Below, piece by piece: positions 34,651 to 43,946 of a stretch of DNA of 64,000 bases (its first letter is position 1; each line of letters starts with the position of its first letter). The DNA comes from an uncultured Paracoccaceae bacterium. GTDB lineage: Bacteria; Pseudomonadota; Alphaproteobacteria; Rhodobacterales; Rhodobacteraceae. A program made the position numbers and the translations under genes. The DNA lies in assembly GCA_947488605.1 (NCBI GenBank), contig CANKZJ010000002.1, positions 62,001-126,000 on the forward strand, given 5' to 3'. A model generated the notes under the pieces. It was given only the letters and a program-made list of their open reading frames with translations, was not told where the DNA came from and did not search any database.

Positions 34651-35664
34651 CTAGATATTACAGATATTTTGCAAGGCGACCCAATCGCTATCGTTCAGGA
34701 TGAGCGGCACTGAACGACCTTCCAAGGGGTCCGTGCCCAGATCTGGCGTTGATCCTGTGCGTTTGTCCGACGCAGCGCGGTAAGGTCCTTGCGGAATGTT
34801 TGCGTCTGCAAGTGCCCTGCGCAATCTGCCTGGGTCAGCGGCGATAGGATTTACCAGTGTGGACTGTGCATTGTCACGCAACACATTCGCTGGAATATCT
34901 CCGGTCGTCAGCAACCGAAAAGTCACGCTGAGACCTGCGTCGCGCAAGAGCCGCTCAAGCGGGTCAATACGCAGCACGGTTGCGGTACTGGCAAGAACAA
35001 ACCCTGCCGCCGCCGCGGGATCATCAGACGATTGCAATGCGTTATAGTCCAAAACAATCAAACCACCCGGCAAAGCTACGGCGGGTTGCGGCAGCGCAGG
35101 AACGACAACAATGCGCGCCGTAGTATCAGCGCCAAATAGGCGGATCGCCAATTGCCGGGTGGCCGCATTCGCGCGCGGCGATTGGCAAATAGCCCCAGTT
35201 TCGGTCTGCACATAGCCAAGCATCGCATTCCCGATTTCTGCGCGTTTGGGCATGGGGACGACAGCAAGGGTCTGACGGGTCAATGCACCCGGAAGCCAAA
35301 ATACCGCCAGCAAAAGCGTGGCAATGATCAAACCACCTGTCAGCCAGTGGCGCAACGTACCTGGATGTGGGCGCGATTTCGCCAGCGCCTTGCTGACTTC
35401 CTCAATGGCTTCGACCATCGTGGTGTCCGCGATTTCGAGAATTTCACTCTCGTCTTCATCGGGCGTGTAATTTGCTGGAAGTTCGCCGGGGTTCAGCCGG
35501 TTAAGTGCGGGCAACGACCAATGTGCCAAAGGCCGTCCCGCACCATCCGCTATCACCAGCGTCGCATCACCGAATGACAGGGTCACATCGCGCCGTTGCA
35601 TGTCTGGACCAGAACGCCAAAGCGCATCACTTTCCAGCCGCACATATCGATCGAGTGCCGTCAT
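34651..35664 (-). CDS. Single-TM protein, function unknown
   Basis: The 337-residue protein has a cytoplasmic N-terminal part of about 105 residues with DVTLSFGDATLVIADGAGRPLAHW, one membrane helix (about 108-128), then a periplasmic domain with LPGGLIVLDYNALQ and a proline/acidic tail. The segment PALPQPAVALPGGLIVLD resembles the start of M48-type metallopeptidase domains, but no HExxH zinc motif is present, so it is not predicted to be an active protease. Conserved-looking; no further call. Confidence 0.7.
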   Translation of the reverse strand: MTALDRYVRLESDALWRSGPDMQRRDVTLSFGDATLVIADGAGRPLAHWSLPALNRLNPGELPANYTPDEDESEILEIADTTMVEAIEEVSKALAKSRPHPGTLRHWLTGGLIIATLLLAVFWLPGALTRQTLAVVPMPKRAEIGNAMLGYVQTETGAICQSPRANAATRQLAIRLFGADTTARIVVVPALPQPAVALPGGLIVLDYNALQSSDDPAAAAGFVLASTATVLRIDPLERLLRDAGLSVTFRLLTTGDIPANVLRDNAQSTLVNPIAADPGRLRRALADANIPQGPYRAASDKRTGSTPDLGTDPLEGRSVPLILNDSDWVALQNICNI

Positions 35665-35762
35665 CCGCTCAATTGCCCTTTTTTGTCAAACCTAACGGCA
35701 AGGACGTAGATTGTCATGTTGCAAACGGCAACCAAAGTATGGAGCGTGCATTTGAGGCAGAC

Positions 35763-35969
35763 CCTCCGGGGGAAGTTTGATTGGACACAGAAAGTCTGGC
35801 GCTCATGGTTTATTAACCGCAATGGTGCAATCTTGAGGCGCGGTACAGGCGGAAGCGTTGATGACCGTGACACGGAAAGACGCGTTGTCGGGGACCTTAA
35901 CCTGGTCAGCCCGGTTTGGGCAGCCCGCCAACGCGCATTTTCTGTGTCCAATCAAACTTCCGCCGGAGG
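35763..35969. repeat. 31-bp near-perfect inverted repeat pair
   Basis: Left arm 35763-35793 and right arm 35939-35969 are reverse complements with one mismatch (23 bases perfect, containing GTTTGATTGGACACAGAAA). They flank about 145 bases with no convincing gene. The CCTCCGG-GGAAGTTTGATTGG word looks like a dispersed intergenic element of roseobacters, present here twice in opposite orientation. The whole gene-free gap is 35665-35984. Confidence 0.8.
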
Positions 35970-35984
35970 CATCCCGACATTGCG

Positions 35985-37610
35985 CTAAAGCGCTTTGGCC
36001 AGCTTGCGCAGCTCAAACTTCTGGATTTTGCCGGTCGATGTCTTTGGTAAATCTTGGAATACAACTTTCTTAGGGCACTTAAAGCCAGCAAGCCGCTCGC
36101 GGGTGAAGGCGATGACCTCGGCCTCGGTCGCTGTTGCACCGTCCTTTAGCTCAACAAAAGCACAGGGGACTTCACCCCATTTATCATCGGGTTTTGCCAC
36201 GACCGCGCAAAGGTTAATCGCTGCGTGATGCATCAATGCGCCTTCAACTTCGACGGAGCTTATGTTTTCGCCGCCAGAAATAATGATGTCTTTGGCCCGG
36301 TCCGAGATTTGGATCGCACCGTCTGCGTGCTGAATGGCAAGATCTTCGGAGTGAAAATAACCGCCAGCAAAAGCTTTCTCGGTCGCTTCTGCATTCTTGA
36401 GATACCCTTTCATCACGGCATTGCCGCGCATTGCGATTTCGCCTTGCGTAGCACCATCGCGGGGGACTTGACCCATCTTGTCATCCACGACGGTCACATC
36501 TTCCATCATTGGGAAAGCGACACCCTGCCGCGCTTTGATTGAGGCTTGTTCCTCCTCGGGCAACCTGTCCCACGTGTCGTCCCAGATACATTCTGTCACG
36601 TGACCATAGGTTTCGGTTAGCCCGTAGACCTGTTTGATATTGAACCCCATCTTGCCAATCGCAGCAAGCGTCGCGGGGGCAGGGGGCGCGCCCGCGGTAA
36701 AGACCTGGACGGTATGATCAAAGGCGCGACGTTCGTCGTCTTTCGCGTTTACGATAAGGTTCAGCACAATCGGCGCGCCGCCGAAATGCGTCACGCCTTC
36801 ATCGCCAATCGCGTCATAGATCGCCTTGGCTGAAACATCGCGGCAGCAAATCACAGCGCCCCCCAGCGATGGCATCATCCAGGTGTGGTTCCAACCGTTA
36901 CAATGGAAAAGCGGGACAATTTGCAGGTAGCGCATGAAGAGCGGCAGTTCCCAGCTGATGGGCGTGCCCATTGTCATCAGGTAAGCGCCGCGATGATGAT
37001 AGACGACACCCTTGGGCCGACCCGTCGTGCCTGATGTATAGTTCAGCGCGAGGCTTTCCCATTCGTCCTGCGGCAATATCCATGCAAATTCTGGATCACC
37101 CTCGGCTATGAAATCTTCGTAGTTCTTTTGCTCGCCAATGGCGTGCACGCCAGCTTCATCGTCGGGCACTTCGATGATGATGGGCGCGTCGCCTTCCATC
37201 TGCTCAATCGCAGCCATTGCGAGGGGCAGGAATTGGCTATCGACCAAAACCATCTTGGCCTCGCCGTGGTCAAAAATATAGGCGACCGTATCAACATCAA
37301 GCCGGGTGTTGATCGTGTTCAGCACCGCGCCGCAGGCCGGCACACCAAAGGCGGCTTCGGACTGGGCAGGGACATTTGGTAGAATCGTCGCGACCACATC
37401 GCCGGGGCGCACGCCTGCTTTGCTTATTGCGGACGCCAGTCGCGAGACCCGGCTGTAGTAGTCGGCGTAGGTCAGGCGTGTTCGGCCGTAGACGACGGCC
37501 TCGCGGTCAGCAAACACCAAAGCCGCACGTTGCAAGTGTGACAGGGGCGTCAGCGGCACATAGTTGGCCGCACATTTGCCCAAGCCCGTTTCGTCACGCA
37601 TCCAACCCAT
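35985..37610 (-). CDS. Acyl-CoA synthetase (AMP-forming)
   Basis: Activates a carboxylic acid to its CoA thioester. The 541-residue enzyme has ALNYTSGTTGRPKGVVYHHRG, here the P-loop-like AMP motif, then YGLTETYGH, FHSEDLAIQHADG, DRAKDIIISGGENIS, and the C-terminal lysine motif KTSTGKIQKFELR. It belongs to the medium-chain/methylmercaptopropionate-type group that includes DmdB, but sequence alone does not fix the substrate and no DMSP genes are adjacent. Divergent from the EamA gene. Confidence 0.88.
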   Translation of the reverse strand: MGWMRDETGLGKCAANYVPLTPLSHLQRAALVFADREAVVYGRTRLTYADYYSRVSRLASAISKAGVRPGDVVATILPNVPAQSEAAFGVPACGAVLNTINTRLDVDTVAYIFDHGEAKMVLVDSQFLPLAMAAIEQMEGDAPIIIEVPDDEAGVHAIGEQKNYEDFIAEGDPEFAWILPQDEWESLALNYTSGTTGRPKGVVYHHRGAYLMTMGTPISWELPLFMRYLQIVPLFHCNGWNHTWMMPSLGGAVICCRDVSAKAIYDAIGDEGVTHFGGAPIVLNLIVNAKDDERRAFDHTVQVFTAGAPPAPATLAAIGKMGFNIKQVYGLTETYGHVTECIWDDTWDRLPEEEQASIKARQGVAFPMMEDVTVVDDKMGQVPRDGATQGEIAMRGNAVMKGYLKNAEATEKAFAGGYFHSEDLAIQHADGAIQISDRAKDIIISGGENISSVEVEGALMHHAAINLCAVVAKPDDKWGEVPCAFVELKDGATATEAEVIAFTRERLAGFKCPKKVVFQDLPKTSTGKIQKFELRKLAKAL

Positions 37611-37702
37611 GTCATCCTCCCGACGGTGTTGTCACTTTGAGGGTTGAGTATTGCGCCATGTTGGTGACTTTGGAAGACAGGAAATGTTTTGGGACGCCGC
37701 AA

Positions 37703-38596
37703 ATGACACAACACATCGCCCCCACACATGCGGCCTTGTCTATTCTGGCGGGAATGGCGACCCTTGGGTTGAGCGACAATTTCATTTTGCATGTCACGGA
37801 TGATAGCTCGCTTTGGCAGTTCCATCTTTTGCGCAGTCTTATCGCGCTGGGCATTATGGGTGTGATTGCGATGTTTGGGTTTGGTATGATCCGCCCTAAA
37901 CGTCCTTGGGCCGTGTTGGCCCGCAGCGCTATCCAAGGCACATCAATGTTGATCTATTTTGGGTGCCTTGCAATCTTGCCCGTGGGATTGGTCGTGGCTG
38001 GTTTCTTCACTTCCCCGCTTTTCGTGGCCTTGATTGCAGCACTCTTCCAAGGCAAACGCATTACCGCCGTGCACGCATTCGCCATTTTTTTGGGTTTCGT
38101 GGGGGCTTTATTGGTGATCCGGCCCGATCCGGCGAACTTGGAATTGGTGGCCTTTTTGCCAATTGTGGCTGGACTGTTTTATGCGATCGGCGCGGTTGCC
38201 ACGCGGGCATGGTGCGAAGGTGAGGGGACGCTGGCGCTGAGTGCTGGTTTCTTTGTCATGTTGACACTCATGGGTGTGGTTGGGTGTCTGGTGTTTCCGG
38301 GTGTTGGGGAGGGCGCTGACGGCTTTGCCAGCCGTGGTTGGATGCCGCTACATCGCGAAACGCTGTTTTGGATCGCATTGCAGGCCGTGGGGACGCTGAT
38401 CGGGATCGTCTTTTTGTTTCGAGGGTATCAGGTTGGCGAGGCAAGTTCCGTTGCCGTCTTCGAGTTCTCATTGCTGATTTTTGCAAGCGCATGGGCATGG
38501 TATCTGTGGGGGCAGGCGATCACGCCACTGGCGCTGTTTGGCATGGCATTGATCATTCTGTCGGGCGTTGTGGTCGCCATGCGCAGGGCCCCATGA
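37703..38596 (+). CDS. EamA/DMT-family transporter
   Basis: A 297-residue inner-membrane protein with about ten helices in two EamA repeats. Examples are GCLAILPVGLVVAGFFTSPLFVALIAALF in repeat one (given in part) and VGEASSVAVFEFSLLIFASAWAW in repeat two. Substrate unknown; family members export metabolites or take up S-adenosylmethionine. The ATG at 37703 (MTQHIAPTH) is preferred; one at 37658 is possible. The stop overlaps the sulfotransferase start (ATGA). Confidence 0.85.
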   Translation: MTQHIAPTHAALSILAGMATLGLSDNFILHVTDDSSLWQFHLLRSLIALGIMGVIAMFGFGMIRPKRPWAVLARSAIQGTSMLIYFGCLAILPVGLVVAGFFTSPLFVALIAALFQGKRITAVHAFAIFLGFVGALLVIRPDPANLELVAFLPIVAGLFYAIGAVATRAWCEGEGTLALSAGFFVMLTLMGVVGCLVFPGVGEGADGFASRGWMPLHRETLFWIALQAVGTLIGIVFLFRGYQVGEASSVAVFEFSLLIFASAWAWYLWGQAITPLALFGMALIILSGVVVAMRRAP

Positions 38597-39228
38597 TCAT
38601 TTCGCGCAAACATTCCTATGTCTTTGTGCATGTTCCCAAAACCGGTGGTACGAGCATGACATTGGCGCTTGAGGATCGTGTTGGGCCGCAGGACATCTTG
38701 ATTGGTGACACGCCAAAAGCAAAGCGGCGCAAGGGGCGGTTGAAAGACCTCGCCTGCACCGGGCGGTTATGGAAGCATAGTACCTTGGCGGATGTTCAGG
38801 GGCTTTACCCGCCCGACGCCTTTGTCTTCACGCTTGTGCGCAATCCGTGGGACCGGATGGTGAGTTATTATCATTGGTTGCGCGATCAAAGCTTTGACCA
38901 CAGCGCTGTGAAACTGGCGAAAGCCTTGTCGTTTGCTGAATTCCTGAAAAACGACAGCATCCAAAACGCGGTCCGCGAGGGCGGCTACGAAAGCTTTGTC
39001 CGCGATGCCGAGGGTAAAGATCGATGCAATCTGTTTGCCCGTTTGGAGTATCCGGGCGATCTGGAACCACTGTGGGATCACTTAGGTTTTCAGCTAACTA
39101 TTCCACATGTCAATAAATCGAAGCGTTACCGTGATTGGCAGACCTACTATGATGCGCAGAGTATTGATATTATTTCAGAAATAGCTTGGCGCGATATTCA
39201 ACGGTTCGGCTACGATACTGTCCTGTAG
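38593..39228 (+). CDS. Sulfotransferase family protein
   Basis: Transfers sulfate from PAPS to an acceptor. The 211-residue protein has the 5'-phosphosulfate loop HVPKTGGTSM (13-22) and the 3'-phosphate motif LVRNPWDRMVSYYHW (about 81-95). It is of the compact sulfotransferase-2 type found in marine alphaproteobacteria. Acceptor unknown. It is translationally coupled to the EamA transporter, so that transporter may move a related metabolite (inference). Confidence 0.85.
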   Translation: MIISRKHSYVFVHVPKTGGTSMTLALEDRVGPQDILIGDTPKAKRRKGRLKDLACTGRLWKHSTLADVQGLYPPDAFVFTLVRNPWDRMVSYYHWLRDQSFDHSAVKLAKALSFAEFLKNDSIQNAVREGGYESFVRDAEGKDRCNLFARLEYPGDLEPLWDHLGFQLTIPHVNKSKRYRDWQTYYDAQSIDIISEIAWRDIQRFGYDTVL

Positions 39229-39230
39229 GT

Positions 39231-39255
39231 GGCGCACCCCTGTTGGGGATGCGCC
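39231..39255. terminator. Hairpin between convergent genes
   Basis: GGCGCACCCC and GGGGATGCGCC pair with a TGTT loop and one bulged A, three bases after the sulfotransferase stop and before the fadJ stop. Probably shared by both directions. Confidence 0.6.
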
Positions 39256-39262
39256 AAATATC

Positions 39263-41461
39263 TTAAGCTGCTTTGCTTTCGTTGCTGAACCGCTTGTAGA
39301 AGTCCTGACCTTTGTCGGCCATTTCACGCAGCAACGCAGGGGTCTTGAACCGCGCGCCGAATTCCGCGGTTAACTGATCACACCGTTCGGCGGCATAAGG
39401 TGCGCCGATAATGTCGAGCCAGCTGAACGGACCACCGGACCAAGGCGCAAAGCCCCAGCCAAGGATTGCGCCGACGTCGCCTTCGCGGATGTCTTCCAGC
39501 ACACCTTCTTCGAGTGCGCGCACCGCTTCGAGCGTTTGTGCGAAGAGCAAACGGTGCTGCACGGTGGTCAGGTCAGGCTGTTCGTCGGCCACGGGGTACT
39601 GGGCTGCAAGCCCGTCCCAAAGACCACCGCGCTTGCCCTTTTCATCGTAGCTGTAGAAGCCTGCGTTGGATTTGCGGCCAAGACGTTCTTGGTCGAACAT
39701 CCAGAACAGAACTTCGTCTACTTCATCGTCTGGGTACGCGTCACCCATCGCGGCGCGGGTGGCTTTGGCGATTTTGACGCCCAGATCCACGGAGGTTTCG
39801 TCAACCAGTTGCAGGGGCCCCAACGGCATGCCGACCAGCTTGGCTGCGTTTTCGATTAATGCGGGTGCCACGCCTTCCTTCACCATCCGAATACCTTCGT
39901 TGATGTAGGGAATGATGCAACGGTTGGCGTAGAAGAACCGTTCGTCATTCACGACGATTGGCGTTTTCTTGATCTGGCGCACAAAATCCAGCGCTTTGGC
40001 TACGGCGACGTCGCCAGTTTGCTTGCCCTTAATGATCTCAACAAGAAGCATCTTATCGACAGGTGAGAAAAAGTGGATACCGATGAATTTCTCGGCGTCG
40101 TTTGAGGCCTTTGCAAGTTCGGTGATCGGCAGGGTCGACGTGTTCGTTGCAAAGATGCAGTCCGGGCCGGTGACAGCTTGCACCTTGGCGGTGACGTCGG
40201 CCTTGACGCCCACGTCTTCGAAGACGGCTTCAACAATCAAATCGCAGCCCTTCAGTGCGGCGTAGTCGGTTGTCGCGTTGATCAGGCCAAGGACCGCGTC
40301 TTTTTTCTCTGCGGTGACTTTTTTACGTGCGATGCCCTTATCAAGGTGCGCTGTGGTGTAGGATTTGCCCTTATCAGCAGCTTCCTGTGTGCTGTCGATC
40401 AAGACAACTTCGATGCCTGCCAAAGCGGAGACAAGCGAGATACCCGCACCCATCATGCCCGCGCCGATAACGCCAACTTTTTTGACCCGTTGGTCAGGTG
40501 CGTCAGGGCGGTTGGCACCTTTTTCAAGCGCTTCCTTGTTAATGAACAGGCTGCGGATCATAGCCGAAGACGATGGATTCATCAGAACGTTTGTGAACCA
40601 ACGCGCCTCGATCTTGATGGCTGTATCGAAGGGTACCATCGCGCCTTCATAGACCGCTGAAAGCAGGGCCTTGGCGGCAGGGTACACACCTTGTGTCTTG
40701 CCGTTCACCATCGCGGATGCACCGACAAAGGTCATGAAACCCGCAGGATGATACGGCGCGCCACCGGGCATTTTGTAACCCTTTTCGTCCCATGGTTTGA
40801 CGATTGATGGCTCCGACAGCACCCAGGCTTTGGCAGCAGACAGCAGTTCATCAGCAGGAACCACCTCATCGACGACACCAGCTGCTTTTGCCTTCTTGGG
40901 GTCGTTCAGCTTGCCTTCAAGCAAGAGTGGGGATGCGCCCATCGCGCCCAGCTTGCGCGAAAGACGTGTTGTGCCGCCCGCACCGGGGAAGATACCGACA
41001 AGGATTTCCGGCAGGCCGATTTTGGCCTTGGGGTTGTCGGCCGCAAAGATGCGGTGACACGCCAGCGGAATTTCCAGACCGATACCAAGCGCTGTACCGG
41101 GCAGGGCGCAGGCAATGGGCTTGCCGCCTTTGTTGGTTTTGGGGTCCATGCCTGCGCGTTCAATCTTGCGCAGGACAGCATGCATGCTCATCACACCTTC
41201 GAACAGGCCGCGTGCAGGATCATCACCCGCGCTTTCCTTCATTTTGGCGATAATGTTCAAGTCCATGCCACCGGCAAAAGATCCTTCCTTGCCGGATGTG
41301 ATGATTACGCCCTTGATGGCATCATCGGCGAGGGCCTGATCCACCAGTGCGTCCAGATCAAGAAAGCCTTGCTGGTTCATCACGTTCATGGATTTTCCAA
41401 CGGTGTCCCAGACGATTGTCGCGACGCCGTCTGCGTCTGTGCTCATAGTGAAATCGGTCAT
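39263..41461 (-). CDS. fadJ: Bifunctional enoyl-CoA hydratase / 3-hydroxyacyl-CoA dehydrogenase
   Basis: Catalyses two beta-oxidation steps. The 732-residue protein has an N-terminal crotonase domain (GSFAGGMDLN, PGTALGIGLEIPLACHRI, GIFPGAGGTTRL with its catalytic Glu region). The NAD-binding domain follows at about 325 (VKKVGVIGAGMMGAGISLVSA), with IGIHFFSPVDKM and the C-terminal dehydrogenase domains. FadB and FadJ cannot be separated with certainty. It is the last gene of the minus-strand operon with thiolase and acyl-CoA dehydrogenase. Confidence 0.93.
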   Translation of the reverse strand: MTDFTMSTDADGVATIVWDTVGKSMNVMNQQGFLDLDALVDQALADDAIKGVIITSGKEGSFAGGMDLNIIAKMKESAGDDPARGLFEGVMSMHAVLRKIERAGMDPKTNKGGKPIACALPGTALGIGLEIPLACHRIFAADNPKAKIGLPEILVGIFPGAGGTTRLSRKLGAMGASPLLLEGKLNDPKKAKAAGVVDEVVPADELLSAAKAWVLSEPSIVKPWDEKGYKMPGGAPYHPAGFMTFVGASAMVNGKTQGVYPAAKALLSAVYEGAMVPFDTAIKIEARWFTNVLMNPSSSAMIRSLFINKEALEKGANRPDAPDQRVKKVGVIGAGMMGAGISLVSALAGIEVVLIDSTQEAADKGKSYTTAHLDKGIARKKVTAEKKDAVLGLINATTDYAALKGCDLIVEAVFEDVGVKADVTAKVQAVTGPDCIFATNTSTLPITELAKASNDAEKFIGIHFFSPVDKMLLVEIIKGKQTGDVAVAKALDFVRQIKKTPIVVNDERFFYANRCIIPYINEGIRMVKEGVAPALIENAAKLVGMPLGPLQLVDETSVDLGVKIAKATRAAMGDAYPDDEVDEVLFWMFDQERLGRKSNAGFYSYDEKGKRGGLWDGLAAQYPVADEQPDLTTVQHRLLFAQTLEAVRALEEGVLEDIREGDVGAILGWGFAPWSGGPFSWLDIIGAPYAAERCDQLTAEFGARFKTPALLREMADKGQDFYKRFSNESKAA

Positions 41462-41521
41462 TGTGGTTATTCCTTTTGTCGGGGAACTGAACCTTCGAAC
41501 AGGACAGTCCTACTTATTTGT

Positions 41522-41989
41522 TCAAGTCTGAGCCGTCGGGCGCTGCGATTTGTCTGCACGGCCAAGCGCCAGCGCTTGGCCATTTGTTGCCTCAAGAGCG
41601 TATTCGCTGCCCGTCACCATCCAGTTGCCGTCGATTTTCTCGAGTACGGAAAACACAGGGTAAGGCTCGTTCAGACGCTTGCCATTGTGCAAAAGCTCAC
41701 TGACATGCGTTGTCTCAATCATCGTCGGGGTCTTGTATTCAGCTGAGACACAAGTACGGATCATTTCCGTGACCCCAATCGCTTTGAAGTGCTGACACAT
41801 ATCGACAAATGCACGCTGCATGTCGTCCACTGTCTCCATATGGATGGGGCCTGCCATGGTCGCCATTTTTTGGGGCACACGAAAGACAGCGACAAAAGCC
41901 GGGAAGTTATCTGTCATCAAGGCGTCGCCTGTCACTTCCAAGAGCGCCTCTGCGACATCGGTCGCCGCAATCTGCATCGCACTGCTCAT
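41522..41989 (-). CDS. NTF2-like/SnoaL-type small protein
   Basis: A 155-residue protein with the alpha-plus-beta pattern of the NTF2-like fold: FPAFVAVFRVPQKMATMAG, DDMQRAFVDMCQHFKAIG, then beta strands IETTHVSELLHNG and PVFSVLEKIDGNWMVTGSEYAL. It starts four bases after the thiolase stop and precedes fadJ by 60 bases, embedded within the fatty-acid operon. Enzymatic role unknown. The ATG at 41989 is chosen from two close candidates. Confidence 0.7.
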   Translation of the reverse strand: MSSAMQIAATDVAEALLEVTGDALMTDNFPAFVAVFRVPQKMATMAGPIHMETVDDMQRAFVDMCQHFKAIGVTEMIRTCVSAEYKTPTMIETTHVSELLHNGKRLNEPYPVFSVLEKIDGNWMVTGSEYALEATNGQALALGRADKSQRPTAQT

Positions 41990-41993
41990 TGCG

Positions 41994-43205
41994 TCATACC
42001 CTCTCGATAATCGTGGCGGCCCCCATACCCGAAGCGATGCAAAGCGTGGCAAGGCCCGTGCCTTTGCCTGTCCGCTCCAGCTCGTCGAGTAACGTGCCGA
42101 TGATGATCGCACCTGTGGCGCCCAATGGGTGGCCCATCGCGATGGATCCACCATTCACGTTGACCTTGCTGTCATCCACATTGAAGGCTTGCATGAAGCG
42201 CAGCACAACAGATGCAAAAGCTTCGTTGACTTCAAAAAGATCAATGTCGCTAATGCTCATGCCGCTATCGGCCATGATCTTTTCTGTCACGGGAACCGGG
42301 CCTGTCAGCATGATCGTCGGGTCAGTGCCGATTTTCGCTGTTGCACGGATCACAGCGCGGGGTTTGATACCCATCGCTTCGCCGTATTCCTTGGAGCCAA
42401 TCAGGATACCGGCAGCGCCATCCACGATACCGGACGAGTTACCCGCGTGGTGGATGTGGTTGATTTTCTCAAGATGCGGGTACTTCATCAGGGCGACTTT
42501 ATCGAAGCCGGGCATCACCTCGCCCATCGCTTGGAACGCAGGGTTTAGACCACCGAGCGATTGCATATCCGTACCGGGGCGCATGTATTCGTCGTGATCA
42601 AGGATCGGCAGGCCGTTGATGTCGCGCACGGCCACGATGGATTTGTCAAAACGCTTGTCGTGCCAAGCGGCCTTGGCACGCTTTTGGCTTTCCATCGCAA
42701 GTTGGTCCGCGTCATCGCGGCTAAATCCATATTCCGTCGCGATAATATCGGCAGAGATACCTTGCGGGACAAAGTATGTGTCCATGGCAATCGAAGGATC
42801 AACGGCAATCGCAGCACCGTCAGACCCCATTGCCACGCGGCCCATCATTTCCACGCCGCCTGCGATATAGGCTTGGCCAGCGCCGCCTTTGACTTGGTTT
42901 GCGGCCAAGTTCACTGCCTCCATACCGGACGCACAGAAACGGTTGATCGCAAGACCGGGAATGGATTGATCAAGGTCAGAGGCCAAAACCGCCGTCCGCG
43001 CAAGGCACCCACCTTGTTCGCCAACTTGGGTCACGTTGCCCCAGATCACGTCTTCGACGGCATGACCTTCAAGGTTGTTACGCTCTTTGAGTGCATTGAG
43101 GACACCTGCGGACAGGCGCGCGGATGTTACTTCGTGCAGGCTGCCGTCTTTGCGGCCTTTGCCGCGCGGGGTGCGGACGGCGTCGTAGATATAGGCTTCG
43201 GTCAT
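41994..43205 (-). CDS. fadA: Acetyl-CoA C-acyltransferase (3-ketoacyl-CoA thiolase)
   Basis: Cleaves 3-ketoacyl-CoA in the last beta-oxidation step. The 403-residue protein has the acyl-accepting Cys in NRFCASGMEAV (Cys91), FEVNEAFASV, GGSIAMGHPLGATGA with the catalytic His, and the second Cys in LCIASGMGAA. Part of the minus-strand operon acd-gst-fadA-NTF2-fadJ. Confidence 0.95.
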   Translation of the reverse strand: MTEAYIYDAVRTPRGKGRKDGSLHEVTSARLSAGVLNALKERNNLEGHAVEDVIWGNVTQVGEQGGCLARTAVLASDLDQSIPGLAINRFCASGMEAVNLAANQVKGGAGQAYIAGGVEMMGRVAMGSDGAAIAVDPSIAMDTYFVPQGISADIIATEYGFSRDDADQLAMESQKRAKAAWHDKRFDKSIVAVRDINGLPILDHDEYMRPGTDMQSLGGLNPAFQAMGEVMPGFDKVALMKYPHLEKINHIHHAGNSSGIVDGAAGILIGSKEYGEAMGIKPRAVIRATAKIGTDPTIMLTGPVPVTEKIMADSGMSISDIDLFEVNEAFASVVLRFMQAFNVDDSKVNVNGGSIAMGHPLGATGAIIIGTLLDELERTGKGTGLATLCIASGMGAATIIERV

Positions 43206-43232
43206 GGTGTCCTCCGGGTATTTGGGTCCGCA

Positions 43233-43859
43233 TTAGCCAAGGGCGCGCGGCATCAGGTCGTATGGATGTTTCCAACCGGGTTGGGCTGCGATTGCGTCCA
43301 GCCAGCGGTTGATGTGTGGGTAATCGGTACGGTTGAAAGTGAACCCTTCGTCGTAAAACAGGTAACCGGCACAGGCGATATCGGCGATAGTGATGTCATC
43401 ACCGGCAAGCCAGTTGCGGCCATCCAGATGCGTTTCGATCACTTTGAGAGCAGAGGCGAGGCGCATGGCCATGAAATTATTTACGTCCGCATTGCGTTTG
43501 TCTTCTGGCAGGAAGTTCATGTTGAAACGCAGCGGGCCGGCAACGCCAGACACTTTGTGGTTATCAAAAAACATCCAGCGCAGCACTTCGCGACGTTCAG
43601 CGGCGGAACGGCCACCCAGTTTGCCGGTTTTTGAGCTGATGTAGTCTTGGATCACGCCCGATTGGGTCAGGATCATGTCGCCATCTTCAAGCACCGGCAC
43701 TTCGCCCATGACGTTGAGCGCGCGAAATTCGGGGCTGCGGCTTTCACCTTTGAAAAAGTCGACGAAAACGGGCTCCCACTCGGCGTCAGCGAGGGTCAGG
43801 GTGAGGGCGGCTTTGTAGGCGTTACCGCTTTCACCAAAGCAATGTAGTTTCATGGTCAT
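43233..43859 (-). CDS. Glutathione S-transferase family protein
   Basis: A 208-residue protein with a thioredoxin-fold N-terminal domain (MKLHCFGESGNAYKAALTL, the cis-Pro motif MGEVPVLEDGD, and TQSGVIQDYI for glutathione binding). The helical C-terminal domain has WLAGDDITIADIACAGYL. The start at 43859 has GGGAGG seven bases upstream. It lies inside the beta-oxidation operon, so it may handle reactive acyl-CoA-derived compounds (inference). Confidence 0.88.
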   Translation of the reverse strand: MTMKLHCFGESGNAYKAALTLTLADAEWEPVFVDFFKGESRSPEFRALNVMGEVPVLEDGDMILTQSGVIQDYISSKTGKLGGRSAAERREVLRWMFFDNHKVSGVAGPLRFNMNFLPEDKRNADVNNFMAMRLASALKVIETHLDGRNWLAGDDITIADIACAGYLFYDEGFTFNRTDYPHINRWLDAIAAQPGWKHPYDLMPRALG

Positions 43860-43885
43860 CGTGCAGGCCTCCCAACCCAAGCGGG

Positions 43886-43937
43886 GGATTTCCGGTGTGC
43901 GGAAATCCGATAAGGGCGCGTCGAAATCAACGCGCCC
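43886..43937 (-). other. Two strong hairpins between acyl-CoA dehydrogenase and GST genes
   Basis: GGATTTCCG/CGGAAATCC (nine-base stem, five-base loop, 43886-43908) and GGGCGCGT/ACGCGCCC (eight-base stem, eight-base loop, 43914-43937) fill the 87-base gap. Without a U-run they are more likely RNA processing, stabilising or attenuating elements that set different levels for the dehydrogenase and the downstream genes. Confidence 0.6.
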
Positions 43938-43946
43938 CTATGCAGC

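Noticed and set aside
35716..35988. 90-codon plus-strand frame across the inverted repeat
   Set aside because: It runs through both repeat arms, has no recognisable domain and no ribosome site.
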